64,000 nucleotides of DNA from an uncultured Mycoplasmatota bacterium. GTDB taxonomy: Bacteria > Bacillota_I > Bacilli_A > RF39 > UBA660. Below are positions 53,022-61,460 of the stretch, one piece after another. Location: contig USNG01000001.1 in the NCBI GenBank assembly GCA_900556025.1, positions 1 to 64,000 on the forward strand, in the 5' to 3' direction. The notes beneath the pieces are model-generated. The model was given only the letters and a program-made list of their open reading frames with translations, was not told where the DNA came from and did no database searches. How positions within the stretch are numbered: position 1 is the stretch's first letter; the number at the start of each line of letters is the position of its first letter. Made by a program: the position numbers and the translations under genes.

Positions 53022-53903
53022 CTATAAATAATCTTCGTCTATTCCCATTTTGTTTTTAATAATAAATAAATTAGATGTTGATCTACTATTCATTATAATA
53101 AACTCTATAATATTAAAGATAAATAACATTAATATTGAAAATAACAGAAGTGTTATAGTAATTATTAATAATGTGTTTGATTTATTTACTATTGAAAGTA
53201 TAAGTGTCACTAAGAAACTGATAAAAGCTAAAATACTTATTAATATACTTGATATGGCAGATTTTCTTAATGATTTGTTTTTATTTAAATATCTATTTTC
53301 TATTATTCTATTTAATAAATATAGTTTATCTTTTTGTTTTGATGATACTTTACATTTCGCATAAAAAGTATTAAAACCAACATTATTATAAACATACTTA
53401 TTATATCCATATTTACTACTATAATCTAAAATAGCTTTTCTCATTTTAGATGTTATTATTCTATTGTATGTAGCATTGTTTATTAATTCTATATCATTTG
53501 TTTTATTGATAAGTTTGTCTATGAAAGTTTCTTTTTCTTTCTTTTCACATATACATACACTGTCTATGTTTTTATCTTCTTCCATATATTTTAACATCTT
53601 ATTAACAAGCGAAATACTATTTTTAATATTTGTGTCTAATATACATGTTAAATCACTTCTTGAGTGAAGTAGTCCTGCATATATTGCGTTTTCTTTTCCA
53701 AATTGTTTTGAAAATTCTATTACTTTTACATTTGTGTTATTTTCTGATAGTTTTGTTAATTTATCTAATGTTTTATCGTTTGATCCATCATCTATAAATA
53801 TAACATTATATTTTTCAACTTTTATTTCATCGTTTATTTTATTATATAAATCTGTGATAGTATCTTCTTCATTATGAACTGGTATAATTATGTCTAAATT
53901 CAT
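53022..53903 (-). CDS. Family-2 glycosyltransferase-like membrane protein, degenerate DxD
   Basis: The N-terminal ~150 residues have the GT2 (DPM1/GtrB-like) fold: LDIIIPVHNEEDTI and VIFIDDGSNDKT are canonical. The metal-binding DxD region reads ILDTNIKNS (Asp90-Thr-Asn92) rather than DADLQ, and the later catalytic block is not recognisable, so activity is doubtful. Two C-terminal membrane segments (about 219-240 and 248-272) match the GtrB layout. I start at the second ATG (53903), 9 bp after AGGAG; the first ATG is too close to that site. It follows the dCMP deaminase by 12 bp. Confidence 0.75.
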   Translation of the reverse strand: MNLDIIIPVHNEEDTITDLYNKINDEIKVEKYNVIFIDDGSNDKTLDKLTKLSENNTNVKVIEFSKQFGKENAIYAGLLHSRSDLTCILDTNIKNSISLVNKMLKYMEEDKNIDSVCICEKKEKETFIDKLINKTNDIELINNATYNRIITSKMRKAILDYSSKYGYNKYVYNNVGFNTFYAKCKVSSKQKDKLYLLNRIIENRYLNKNKSLRKSAISSILISILAFISFLVTLILSIVNKSNTLLIITITLLLFSILMLFIFNIIEFIIMNSRSTSNLFIIKNKMGIDEDYL

Positions 53904-53915
53904 CGTCATGTGCTC

Positions 53916-54404
53916 CTAATAACCTCTAATTCCTTCAATACTTTCATCATTATCAATTAAATCTTGAACAAGTATTTCTCTAAATTTTGTTTTTGTATCT
54001 CTTATAACTATTTTTGATATACCGCTATTTATAATAACTCTTTTGCACATAGAACATGACATAGCATTTTCTACATATTCTCCTGTATCAACATGTTTTC
54101 CAACCATATATAATGTTGCATCTATCATACTTTTTCTAGGTGCACTTATAATTGCATTTTGTTCTGCATGAACACTTCTACATAGTTCATATCTTTCTCC
54201 TCTTGGAATATTTAATTTTTCTCTTATACAATATCCAAGTTCATCACAGTTTTTTCTTCCTCTTGGAGCTCCATTATATCCAGTTGATATAATTTCATCA
54301 TCTTTAACTATTACAGCTCCCCATTTTCTTCTTAAACACGTACTTCTTTCTAAAGCAGTTTCTGCCATATTTAAATAATAATTTTCTTTACTAATTCTTT
54401 TCAT
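53916..54404 (-). CDS. comEB: dCMP deaminase (ComEB family)
   Basis: dCMP deaminase gives dUMP for thymidylate synthesis. Zinc ligands are visible in HAEQNAI and SCSMCKRVI, and the allosteric/late-competence family pattern RKWGAVIVKDDEIISTGYNGAPRG is intact. 162 residues. B. subtilis places this gene in the comE DNA-uptake operon; here no comEA/comEC neighbours exist, so a nucleotide-pool role is enough. Its start overlaps the stop of the upstream gene (ATGA). Confidence 0.9.
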   Translation of the reverse strand: MKRISKENYYLNMAETALERSTCLRRKWGAVIVKDDEIISTGYNGAPRGRKNCDELGYCIREKLNIPRGERYELCRSVHAEQNAIISAPRKSMIDATLYMVGKHVDTGEYVENAMSCSMCKRVIINSGISKIVIRDTKTKFREILVQDLIDNDESIEGIRGY

Positions 54405-56476
54405 TTTACTACTCCTTTATTTATATTCAAATCTTTTATGTTAGATAATAATCCTAAGTATTCGATTGATTCTATAGTATAAACTCTTATATCATCAATT
54501 GTTTCAATTTTATCATTAATATAATATATTTCTAAATCACCATTATTGTCATTTGATGTGAATTTGGTTAATATTCTTGTATCACTATTTAAGTTATACT
54601 TTTCTCTTATTATATTATCAAATTCAGTTTTATTAAATATAGACAAAACATATAAATCATTATACATATCTTCATTGTATTTTGATCTATAATATTCTTC
54701 ATATAGAGTTACAAATTGTTCTATATTATTTTCTTTTATACTTTTTAATAAAGATTCAGCTTTATTTTTATCATTTATGATATTTGTTAACTCTTCTATA
54801 ATTGTATCATTGTTTTGATTTAAAATCCAATCTAATGTTTTAGAAACTGGTAGTATTTTAGCTAAAGCATTTCTATAAATATTTTTCATGTCTAATTCAT
54901 CTGTTGTAAAAGTTTTAATTTTATAATCGTTTTTGTGTTGTTGATAAAGTTTATTGTTAAATTCTAAATCATCTAAAATACATATATATTCATATCCTGA
55001 TGGTATTAAAGTATAAACTATATTTCCATCTTTGTCATATCCTGATATTTGATATGATATATCTCTTGCATATACTTTTGGTTTAATGTCACTAAAGGTA
55101 TTAGAAGTAGATAATGCTATTTCTTTTCCTGAATATAAATTGTTTATACTTTTGATAGGTGCAAAATTAAGAGCGAAACGTATTTTTGATTCTAAATCAT
55201 CTGGTTCTAAATAGTAAGATATAATTAGATCATCTGACATGCTTTTATTATATTTAGCGGTATAATATTCATTTAAATAGTTCTTTATTTTTTCTAATGT
55301 ATCTCTTTCTAATTCTTCTGTTGAATGATTAAATAAATGATTCTTGTATTTTATTCTGTAGTAATCTTCTAATGTTTCAAGGAAGCTAATTGCTTTATTT
55401 CTATCGTTAATTATTTCTGTTAATTCATTAATTATTATTTCGTCATCTGAAACACAAAAGTATTTTTTTAATGGTTCTTTTCCAATAATTCTTTCTAGTG
55501 CTTTCATATATGGTTTTATTGAATTGTAACCTGAATCTTCTTTAAAATAGTATGAATTGCATTCTGAATTAATTGATTCTTGTAAAAATGATGTTCCATT
55601 TTTATCTTTAGTTATAGCATGACAAAACTCGTGTGTGAATATACTTTCATTAATATCATCGATACTTTTTGCATTACCAATAATAATTTTTTGAACTATT
55701 GGTATCCAGATAGCTGCGGTGTTAGGTTCTTTTTCAATAACATTCTCACTAATATATTCTACTTTCATATTAACTAAATTTTGATATACATTTTCAAAGT
55801 CAATATAGTCTTTATTATCATAAAAAATATCTAAGTGTTCTAAAATAATATTTTTTTCTTTTTGACCAATATTAGGATTTTGAGATAAAGCATCTCTTAT
55901 TAAGCTTTCAATTTCTGAATTTGAAGGATTATTACTTATTTTTTTTGAAATGTTATATGTTATATGACTTTCAATTCTATTTTCTAATGTTTGAAGATAA
56001 TTTTCATTAAATTTAAATTCACTGATAGCGCATAAAACTGTTGTTATATTTATACTTGTGAGTAACATTATAGTTACAATAGTTCTACCTATAGACGTGG
56101 CTATAGTTGAAAATTCTTTTTCTTTTCCAATCCTATAATTATAAGCATAATAAAACTCTAATGGTGATAAATTATTGTATAAACTATTTAAAATAATTAA
56201 ATCTTTTTGATTTGGTTCTGGTTTAAATGATTTTAATCTTGTTTTAGGATCAATATATATAGAATATTTTGTATTATTTAAAGTGATTTTGCTATAAAAA
56301 ATGTTATTATTTGAGGGTTTAATTTTATGTATGACTAAATCTATTATGTCTTTATCTAATGTTGATAAATCTGTTTTAATTTCATTATTTAAGATATATC
56401 CGTATTTAAAAACATTGTCTTCTTTAAAGACACAATATTCTTTATTATTAAAAATAAACTTCAATATAATATCCAT
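54401..56476 (-). CDS. Unrecognised membrane protein with HExxH motif, 691 aa
   Basis: I do not recognise the family. Residues 1-126 are predicted inside; one membrane segment (127-150) is followed by a large domain. HEFCH at 282-286 is a zinc-metallopeptidase motif, with Glu300 as a possible third ligand 14 residues on, flanked by helices. After it, a segment of ~90 residues is duplicated: residues ~326-422 and ~536-614 share ELT(E/N)IIND(R/K)NKA(I/E)S(F/L)L and an EYY..KYN segment. The second copy lacks a protease motif. It is co-transcribed with comEB (4-bp overlap) and divergent to the ATPase gene. Confidence 0.7.
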   Translation of the reverse strand: MDIILKFIFNNKEYCVFKEDNVFKYGYILNNEIKTDLSTLDKDIIDLVIHKIKPSNNNIFYSKITLNNTKYSIYIDPKTRLKSFKPEPNQKDLIILNSLYNNLSPLEFYYAYNYRIGKEKEFSTIATSIGRTIVTIMLLTSINITTVLCAISEFKFNENYLQTLENRIESHITYNISKKISNNPSNSEIESLIRDALSQNPNIGQKEKNIILEHLDIFYDNKDYIDFENVYQNLVNMKVEYISENVIEKEPNTAAIWIPIVQKIIIGNAKSIDDINESIFTHEFCHAITKDKNGTSFLQESINSECNSYYFKEDSGYNSIKPYMKALERIIGKEPLKKYFCVSDDEIIINELTEIINDRNKAISFLETLEDYYRIKYKNHLFNHSTEELERDTLEKIKNYLNEYYTAKYNKSMSDDLIISYYLEPDDLESKIRFALNFAPIKSINNLYSGKEIALSTSNTFSDIKPKVYARDISYQISGYDKDGNIVYTLIPSGYEYICILDDLEFNNKLYQQHKNDYKIKTFTTDELDMKNIYRNALAKILPVSKTLDWILNQNNDTIIEELTNIINDKNKAESLLKSIKENNIEQFVTLYEEYYRSKYNEDMYNDLYVLSIFNKTEFDNIIREKYNLNSDTRILTKFTSNDNNGDLEIYYINDKIETIDDIRVYTIESIEYLGLLSNIKDLNINKGVVK

Positions 56477-56551
56477 TATTTCACCTATATTAATTCTATC
56501 ATAAATTGTTCTATAAATAAATTTAAAACATATTTTTAATTAGAGGAAAAT

Positions 56552-59086
56552 ATGAATACTAATAATAAAAAAGGATTAAGTCTTGAAGAAGTAATTAAAT
56601 CTAGAAATAAATATGGTTCAAATAAGTTAATTGTTAAGAAAAAACATACTATATTTAGTATGATAATAGAATCTTTAAATGATCCGATTATTAAAATATT
56701 ATTGATTGCTTTATGTGTGAAAATATTATTTTTATTTAAAGATTCAAATATATATGAAACTCTTGGAATAGCTATTGCTGTTTTTTTAGCGTCTTTTATA
56801 TCTGTTTTATCTGAATATGGAAGTGAAAAAGCTTTTGAGAGATTAAGTGAGGAAAATTCTTCTTATAAAGTTAAGGTTATAAGAGATAGTAAAAAATGTG
56901 TTATACCAGTAGATGAAGTTGTTGTTGGTGATGTTGTTTATCTTGAAAGTGGAGATAAGGTTCCAAGTGATGGGGTAATAATTGAAGGAAGCATTTATAC
57001 TGATGAAAGTGCTTTAACTGGAGAAACTTTTGAAAAACTTAAAAAGATTAATGATGAAGTATATATGGGTAGTATAGTTACTAATCAGAGCGGTGTAATG
57101 AAAGCAACTAAAGTTGGTAATAGTACTTATTATGGAAAAATAGCTAGTGATATTCAAGAAAAAACAATTGAAAGTCCACTTAAATCTAAATTAAGAGATT
57201 TAGCTAAATATATTAGTTATATAGGATATTTTGGAGCTATATTAGTTTTTGTTTCATACATGATAAACGTTATATTAAGTGGTGAAACTAATTTAGTACC
57301 ACATATTATATATGCTTTGACATTAAGTGTTGCTGTTATTGTTATGGCTGTTCCAGAAGGCTTACCTATGATGATTACTTTAGTTCTTTCATCTAATATG
57401 AAAAGATTACTTAAAAAGAATGTTTTAGTTAGAAAGCTAGTTGGTATTGAAACATCTGGTTCATTAAATATATTATTTACTGATAAGACAGGTACACTAA
57501 CTGAAGGAAAATTAAAAGTAGAAAACTTTATTGATGCTGAGCTTAATAGTCATAAAAAGATTAATAATTTAAAAGATGAAGTATATGAGATTGTATATCA
57601 ATCACTTGTATATAATAATGAATCTTTTTATAGTGATGGTGTTGTTCAAGGCGGAAATACTACTGATAGAGCAATATTAGAATATTGTGGAAGTGATAAT
57701 AAAAATAAATATAAATATAAAATTATTAGTAAAGAGTTATTTAATAGTAGACTTAAATATTCTAAAGTAATAACTAATTATAATGGTAAGACTGAGTTTA
57801 TTAAAGGTGCTTATGAGGTTATATTAGATAAGTGTACTTATTATATGAAGTCTAATGGTGAAAAAAGAGTTTTAATTGATAAAAATAAGATATTAAATTA
57901 TATAAATAATATAACTAATAATGGGAATAGAGTGCTTGGTTTAGCTATTAATGATGGAATTAGATATATTTTGATTGGTTTTGTCACTCTTAAGGATACG
58001 ATTAGAAAAGAAGCTTTTTCTGCGATTGAATCAATTAAATCTGCTGGTGTTCTAGTTGTTATGGTGACTGGAGATGCAAAAGAAACTGCTTGTTCTATAG
58101 CAAAAGAATTGAAAATAATAGATAATGAAAAAGATATTGTTTTGACAAGTGAAGAATTTAATAATATGGCTATTAGTGATATTGAGAAAATATTGCCAAG
58201 GTTAAAAGTTTTATGTAGAAGTTTACCTGAAGATAAAAATAAGTTAGTTAAAATTGCTCAAGAGAATAATTTGATAGTTGGTATGACTGGTGATGGAGTG
58301 AATGATTCACCTGCTTTAAAGAGAGCTGATGTTGGATTTTCTATGGGAAGTGGAACAGAGGTTGCTAAAGAGACAAGTGATGTTGTTATTTTAGATAACA
58401 ATATACTATCAATTAGTTATGCTATATTGTATGGTAGAACTATATTTAAAAATATAAGAAAATTTGTTGTTTTTCAGTTAAGTGTTAATATATGTGCTGT
58501 TCTTGTTAGCATTATATGTCCATTTATAGGCGTATTAGCTCCAATTACAGTTATTCAAGTATTATGGGTAAATATGGTTATGGATACTTTTGCTGGACTT
58601 GCATTTTCTTTTGAACCAGCCTTAAAAGAATATATGTTAGAAGAGCCTAAAAAAAGAAATGAAAAGATAATCAATTCATATATGAAAAATCAAATATTTT
58701 TTAATGGAATATATTCAACAATTATATGTATATGGTTTTTGACTTCACCACTTATTAAACAAATATATATAGATGATAAATATTTAATGACTGCTTTTTT
58801 TGGACTTTTTATATTTATTGATATATTTAATGCATTTACTGCTAGAACTAGTCGTATTAATACTTTTTCTAATCTATTTAAAAATAAAATATTTCTACTT
58901 ATATTCTTGTTTATAACTATTGTTCAAATAATGCTTATATATTTTGGAGGAGAATTATTTAGAACAACTGGATTAACTTTTTATGAGTTTGAAATAATGA
59001 TATTAATAGCTTTTTCTATTATAGTATTTGATATTTTTAGAAAAGTTTTAATTAAAAAGAAAACTAAAATTGATATGAAATTTTAG
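56552..59086 (+). CDS. P-type calcium-transporting ATPase (PMCA/LMCA1-like)
   Basis: A P-type IIA/B ion pump, most probably Ca2+ export. Motifs in order over 844 residues: TDESALTGE (actuator TGE), PEGLP in the fourth membrane helix (ion site), DKTGTLTEG (phosphorylated Asp), TGDGVNDSPAL hinge. Helix 6 reads WVNMVMDTFAGLAF, with the Asn and Asp of a calcium site. Ten membrane segments are expected. AGAGGA ribosome-binding site. Its stop overlaps that of the convergent RNB gene. Confidence 0.9.
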   Translation: MNTNNKKGLSLEEVIKSRNKYGSNKLIVKKKHTIFSMIIESLNDPIIKILLIALCVKILFLFKDSNIYETLGIAIAVFLASFISVLSEYGSEKAFERLSEENSSYKVKVIRDSKKCVIPVDEVVVGDVVYLESGDKVPSDGVIIEGSIYTDESALTGETFEKLKKINDEVYMGSIVTNQSGVMKATKVGNSTYYGKIASDIQEKTIESPLKSKLRDLAKYISYIGYFGAILVFVSYMINVILSGETNLVPHIIYALTLSVAVIVMAVPEGLPMMITLVLSSNMKRLLKKNVLVRKLVGIETSGSLNILFTDKTGTLTEGKLKVENFIDAELNSHKKINNLKDEVYEIVYQSLVYNNESFYSDGVVQGGNTTDRAILEYCGSDNKNKYKYKIISKELFNSRLKYSKVITNYNGKTEFIKGAYEVILDKCTYYMKSNGEKRVLIDKNKILNYINNITNNGNRVLGLAINDGIRYILIGFVTLKDTIRKEAFSAIESIKSAGVLVVMVTGDAKETACSIAKELKIIDNEKDIVLTSEEFNNMAISDIEKILPRLKVLCRSLPEDKNKLVKIAQENNLIVGMTGDGVNDSPALKRADVGFSMGSGTEVAKETSDVVILDNNILSISYAILYGRTIFKNIRKFVVFQLSVNICAVLVSIICPFIGVLAPITVIQVLWVNMVMDTFAGLAFSFEPALKEYMLEEPKKRNEKIINSYMKNQIFFNGIYSTIICIWFLTSPLIKQIYIDDKYLMTAFFGLFIFIDIFNAFTARTSRINTFSNLFKNKIFLLIFLFITIVQIMLIYFGGELFRTTGLTFYEFEIMILIAFSIIVFDIFRKVLIKKKTKIDMKF

Positions 59087-59090
59087 TTTT
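59060..59090. terminator. Bidirectional terminator inside two overlapping gene ends
   Basis: AAAACTAAAAT (59060-59070) and ATTTTAGTTTT (59080-59090) form an 11-bp stem with T/A tracts on both sides. Both stop codons (ATPase TAG 59084-59086; RNB gene 59083-59085) are inside the 3' arm. Confidence 0.7.
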
Positions 59091-60783
59091 TCTTTGATAA
59101 AGTAAATTCTTTTTGCATTATTTCTAGATCTCTTGATCTTCTATTAAAATAGTTTATTAGTTTTCCAAATTCTCTTGGATTATATTCTAAATCAGTATCA
59201 TAAAAGTAAAATCCATGCATTAGAAGTTGATTATAAAAGTCAACATATTCTCTTAAAGGATTGCTTGCATTAGCGTATACATCTAAATCTAAGCTTGCAA
59301 ATCTATCTGGAAGAGGAGAGTTGATACTTTCTAAATAAGAAAAATTTATGATACTTTTTGTTTCATCATCTAGTAATACTCCACAATCTTCAGCTAGTTC
59401 TGACATATCTTGTGAGTTTTGTATTTTGTAAACAAATGGCATTTTACTTTCATATGCTTTTCTAGCAATTAATGAATTATATAGTATTGTGAATTCTCTC
59501 ATTATTTTATGACTTTTATAATTACTGTTAGAATTGTTTTTTCTGGCATATGTTGTTATATGACCACTTGTTTCTTCAAGAATATTTGATAGAGTAAATA
59601 AATCTCTAAGCTGCTTTTCTAATTTAGTATGTGTTGTTGAGTTTATCATATTTTCTGCTTCTAAATAACTTAAATTTTTTGAAACAACTATATTATCTTT
59701 ACTAATAAAATAATCCAATATATTTCCACTTGAGCTCATAACAACATGTATTGATAAAGACCTTCTTGGTTCATTTTCTTTTAGTGATAATTTATTTGTT
59801 ACTTGAGAAGAAAATATTCTATTTAATTTTGAACTTCCATGATATATGCATTGAAAGTTTTGTCTTGCTTGTTGATCACATAAACTATTTTGTTTAATTG
59901 AACCACCTACATCGGCGATATATATTCCAATAATGTAATTATTTCCATCCTTTCTAATACTAATACCATCATCCATTAAATTGGTGTGTGATTTATCAAT
60001 AGTAAATATTTGCTCATTAGTAGTTAGTTTATTTGGCAATATTATATTTGGAATTTCAAAGAAAGATACAATGTCATATTTATCTAATATTTGATCTTTA
60101 CTAAGAGGATTTTTATAACCATTTATTATATATAAAAGTTCTGTATATAGTAAATTATTCTTTTTTGAACAAGTGTTTAATTTTTTAATATATTTGTTTT
60201 TGTCAATATTTTTAGTATAAAAAAGTTTTAATAATGCGATGTAATAAAATATATCAGTTGACTCTACTTCTAGCATAAATAATGCTCTATCAAAAGTATA
60301 ATCAAATAAATCTTCTAGTTTAATTCCTTCTTTAACTTTATTTAAAAGCATAAATCTTTTAATAACACTAATACTTTCTTGTCTTTTTATAAGTTTTTTA
60401 ATAAATAATAACATTTCATTTGAATCTTTATACTTTTTCATATTTATACTTTTTAATAAATTTATGGATTTAATTAAATTTTTAGATTTTTTTTGTTCTA
60501 AAGATTCTAATGATTTATTGATACGTTGTTCATTTATATCTATTTCTTCTGGTGTAAAACACTCATTATTTAATAGATTATATATTGCTTGTGCAATATT
60601 AAATATTCTATTTGAATCATATTCATTATCTTTAAACTTTAAAATACTATGTGTAAGTGTTTTGAATAATATTCTTATTAATTGAGCGTTAGTTAATTTA
60701 CTTGAATAGATAAAATATGTTAAATCATTATGATTGTTTTCTCCTTTTTCTATCTTTTTGATGATTTCTTCAATTTCAATCAT
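59083..60783 (-). CDS. RNB-domain protein (RNase II-like), one catalytic Asp missing
   Basis: The RNB catalytic domain of RNase II/R is recognisable from about residue 258: FTIDKSHTNLMDDGISI, then YIIGIYIADVGGSI. Of the four Asp that hold the metals in RNase II (D201, D207, D209, D210), three align to D263, D271 and D272; the second is Leu269. Residues 1-250 are an unrecognised helical region, and the cold-shock and S1 RNA-binding domains of RNase R are absent. It may have weak or altered nuclease activity. AGGGGGA precedes the ATG. 566 residues. Confidence 0.78.
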   Translation of the reverse strand: MIEIEEIIKKIEKGENNHNDLTYFIYSSKLTNAQLIRILFKTLTHSILKFKDNEYDSNRIFNIAQAIYNLLNNECFTPEEIDINEQRINKSLESLEQKKSKNLIKSINLLKSINMKKYKDSNEMLLFIKKLIKRQESISVIKRFMLLNKVKEGIKLEDLFDYTFDRALFMLEVESTDIFYYIALLKLFYTKNIDKNKYIKKLNTCSKKNNLLYTELLYIINGYKNPLSKDQILDKYDIVSFFEIPNIILPNKLTTNEQIFTIDKSHTNLMDDGISIRKDGNNYIIGIYIADVGGSIKQNSLCDQQARQNFQCIYHGSSKLNRIFSSQVTNKLSLKENEPRRSLSIHVVMSSSGNILDYFISKDNIVVSKNLSYLEAENMINSTTHTKLEKQLRDLFTLSNILEETSGHITTYARKNNSNSNYKSHKIMREFTILYNSLIARKAYESKMPFVYKIQNSQDMSELAEDCGVLLDDETKSIINFSYLESINSPLPDRFASLDLDVYANASNPLREYVDFYNQLLMHGFYFYDTDLEYNPREFGKLINYFNRRSRDLEIMQKEFTLSKKN

Positions 60784-60843
60784 AGTTCCCCCTAATAATT
60801 AAGTATATATTAACACAATCAAATTTATAATTTCAATAATATA

Positions 60844-60852
60844 TGTTATAAT
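60844..60852 (+). promoter_or_regulatory. Extended -10 promoter of the 60873 gene
   Basis: TGTTATAAT, 20 bp before the start codon. Confidence 0.45.
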
Positions 60853-60872
60853 TTTATTAGGTGATAAAGAGT

Positions 60873-61298
60873 ATGTATAAATATAAAAAAATGACTATTA
60901 AATTAATTGCATTATTATATATAGTAATTACTATTATTGAAACTGTTAAATATTTATTTAGTGATTCTAATATATTTGGTTTAATTTATTTATTAATATC
61001 ATCTTTTATAATATTTTTATTAGTGCCTACTTCTCATAATTATAATAGATATTATTCTAGTGCTAGAATTAGTAAGCTTATAATAATATTTATATTGGGA
61101 ATATTTTCTAGTTATTTTTTAAATAAAATTGTATTAAATATGTCATATATTGATTCTTCTAACGTTTATATAGATAGTGTGTTTGTGTATAAGAATATAC
61201 TAAAAGGGATTATTTATTTCTTTATATTTGTGTTTACTTTGTTTGAATTTAAGCTTGATAAATTGTTACTTAATAATAGTAAAAAGAAAAAATCTTGA
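60873..61298 (+). CDS. Unrecognised integral membrane protein, 141 aa
   Basis: Four predicted membrane segments fill most of the protein (about 9-30, 36-55, 67-85, 108-127), with a Lys-rich end. No family recognised. The ATG at 60873 lies 8 bp after AGGTGAT; a GTG at 60861 overlaps that site and is less likely. Divergent from the RNB gene. Confidence 0.6.
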   Translation: MYKYKKMTIKLIALLYIVITIIETVKYLFSDSNIFGLIYLLISSFIIFLLVPTSHNYNRYYSSARISKLIIIFILGIFSSYFLNKIVLNMSYIDSSNVYIDSVFVYKNILKGIIYFFIFVFTLFEFKLDKLLLNNSKKKKS

Positions 61299-61323
61299 TT
61301 TTTGGGACATTTTGTGGTATAAT
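61295..61323 (+). promoter_or_regulatory. First of two tandem promoters before the 61461 gene
   Basis: -35 TTGATT (61295-61300), 17-bp spacer, extended -10 TGGTATAAT (hexamer 61318-61323). It starts in the last codons of the previous gene. Confidence 0.7.
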
Positions 61324-61326
61324 ATG

Positions 61327-61385
61327 TTCACAATTAAGGGGATAGTTAATCGAATGAAATCTTCTTGATTAACAAAAATATGTGA
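61327..61385 (+). ncRNA. Possible structured leader between tandem promoters
   Basis: Nested pairings are seen: TCACA (61327-61331) with TGTGA (61381-61385), and inside it GTTAATC (61345-61351) with GATTAAC (61367-61373). A five-codon frame ATG AAA TCT TCT TGA lies in the inner loop, after AAGGGG. No known riboswitch class is recognised. Confidence 0.3.
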
Positions 61386-61401
61386 GTGAAATCGATAAAA
61401 T

Positions 61402-61430
61402 TTGACATTTTAAAGGCTTTGTGTTATAAT
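61402..61430 (+). promoter_or_regulatory. Second, consensus promoter of the 61461 gene
   Basis: -35 TTGACA (61402-61407), 17-bp spacer, -10 TATAAT (61425-61430), also an extended TGT. One of the strongest promoters in the window. Confidence 0.85.
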
Positions 61431-61460
61431 ATAGCCACATTACAAAGGGGGGAATTGGTA

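Noticed and set aside
61327..61385. Known riboswitch class in the 61-kb leader
   Set aside because: Tested by eye against preQ1, c-di-GMP, fluoride and purine motifs; none of the conserved loops is present.
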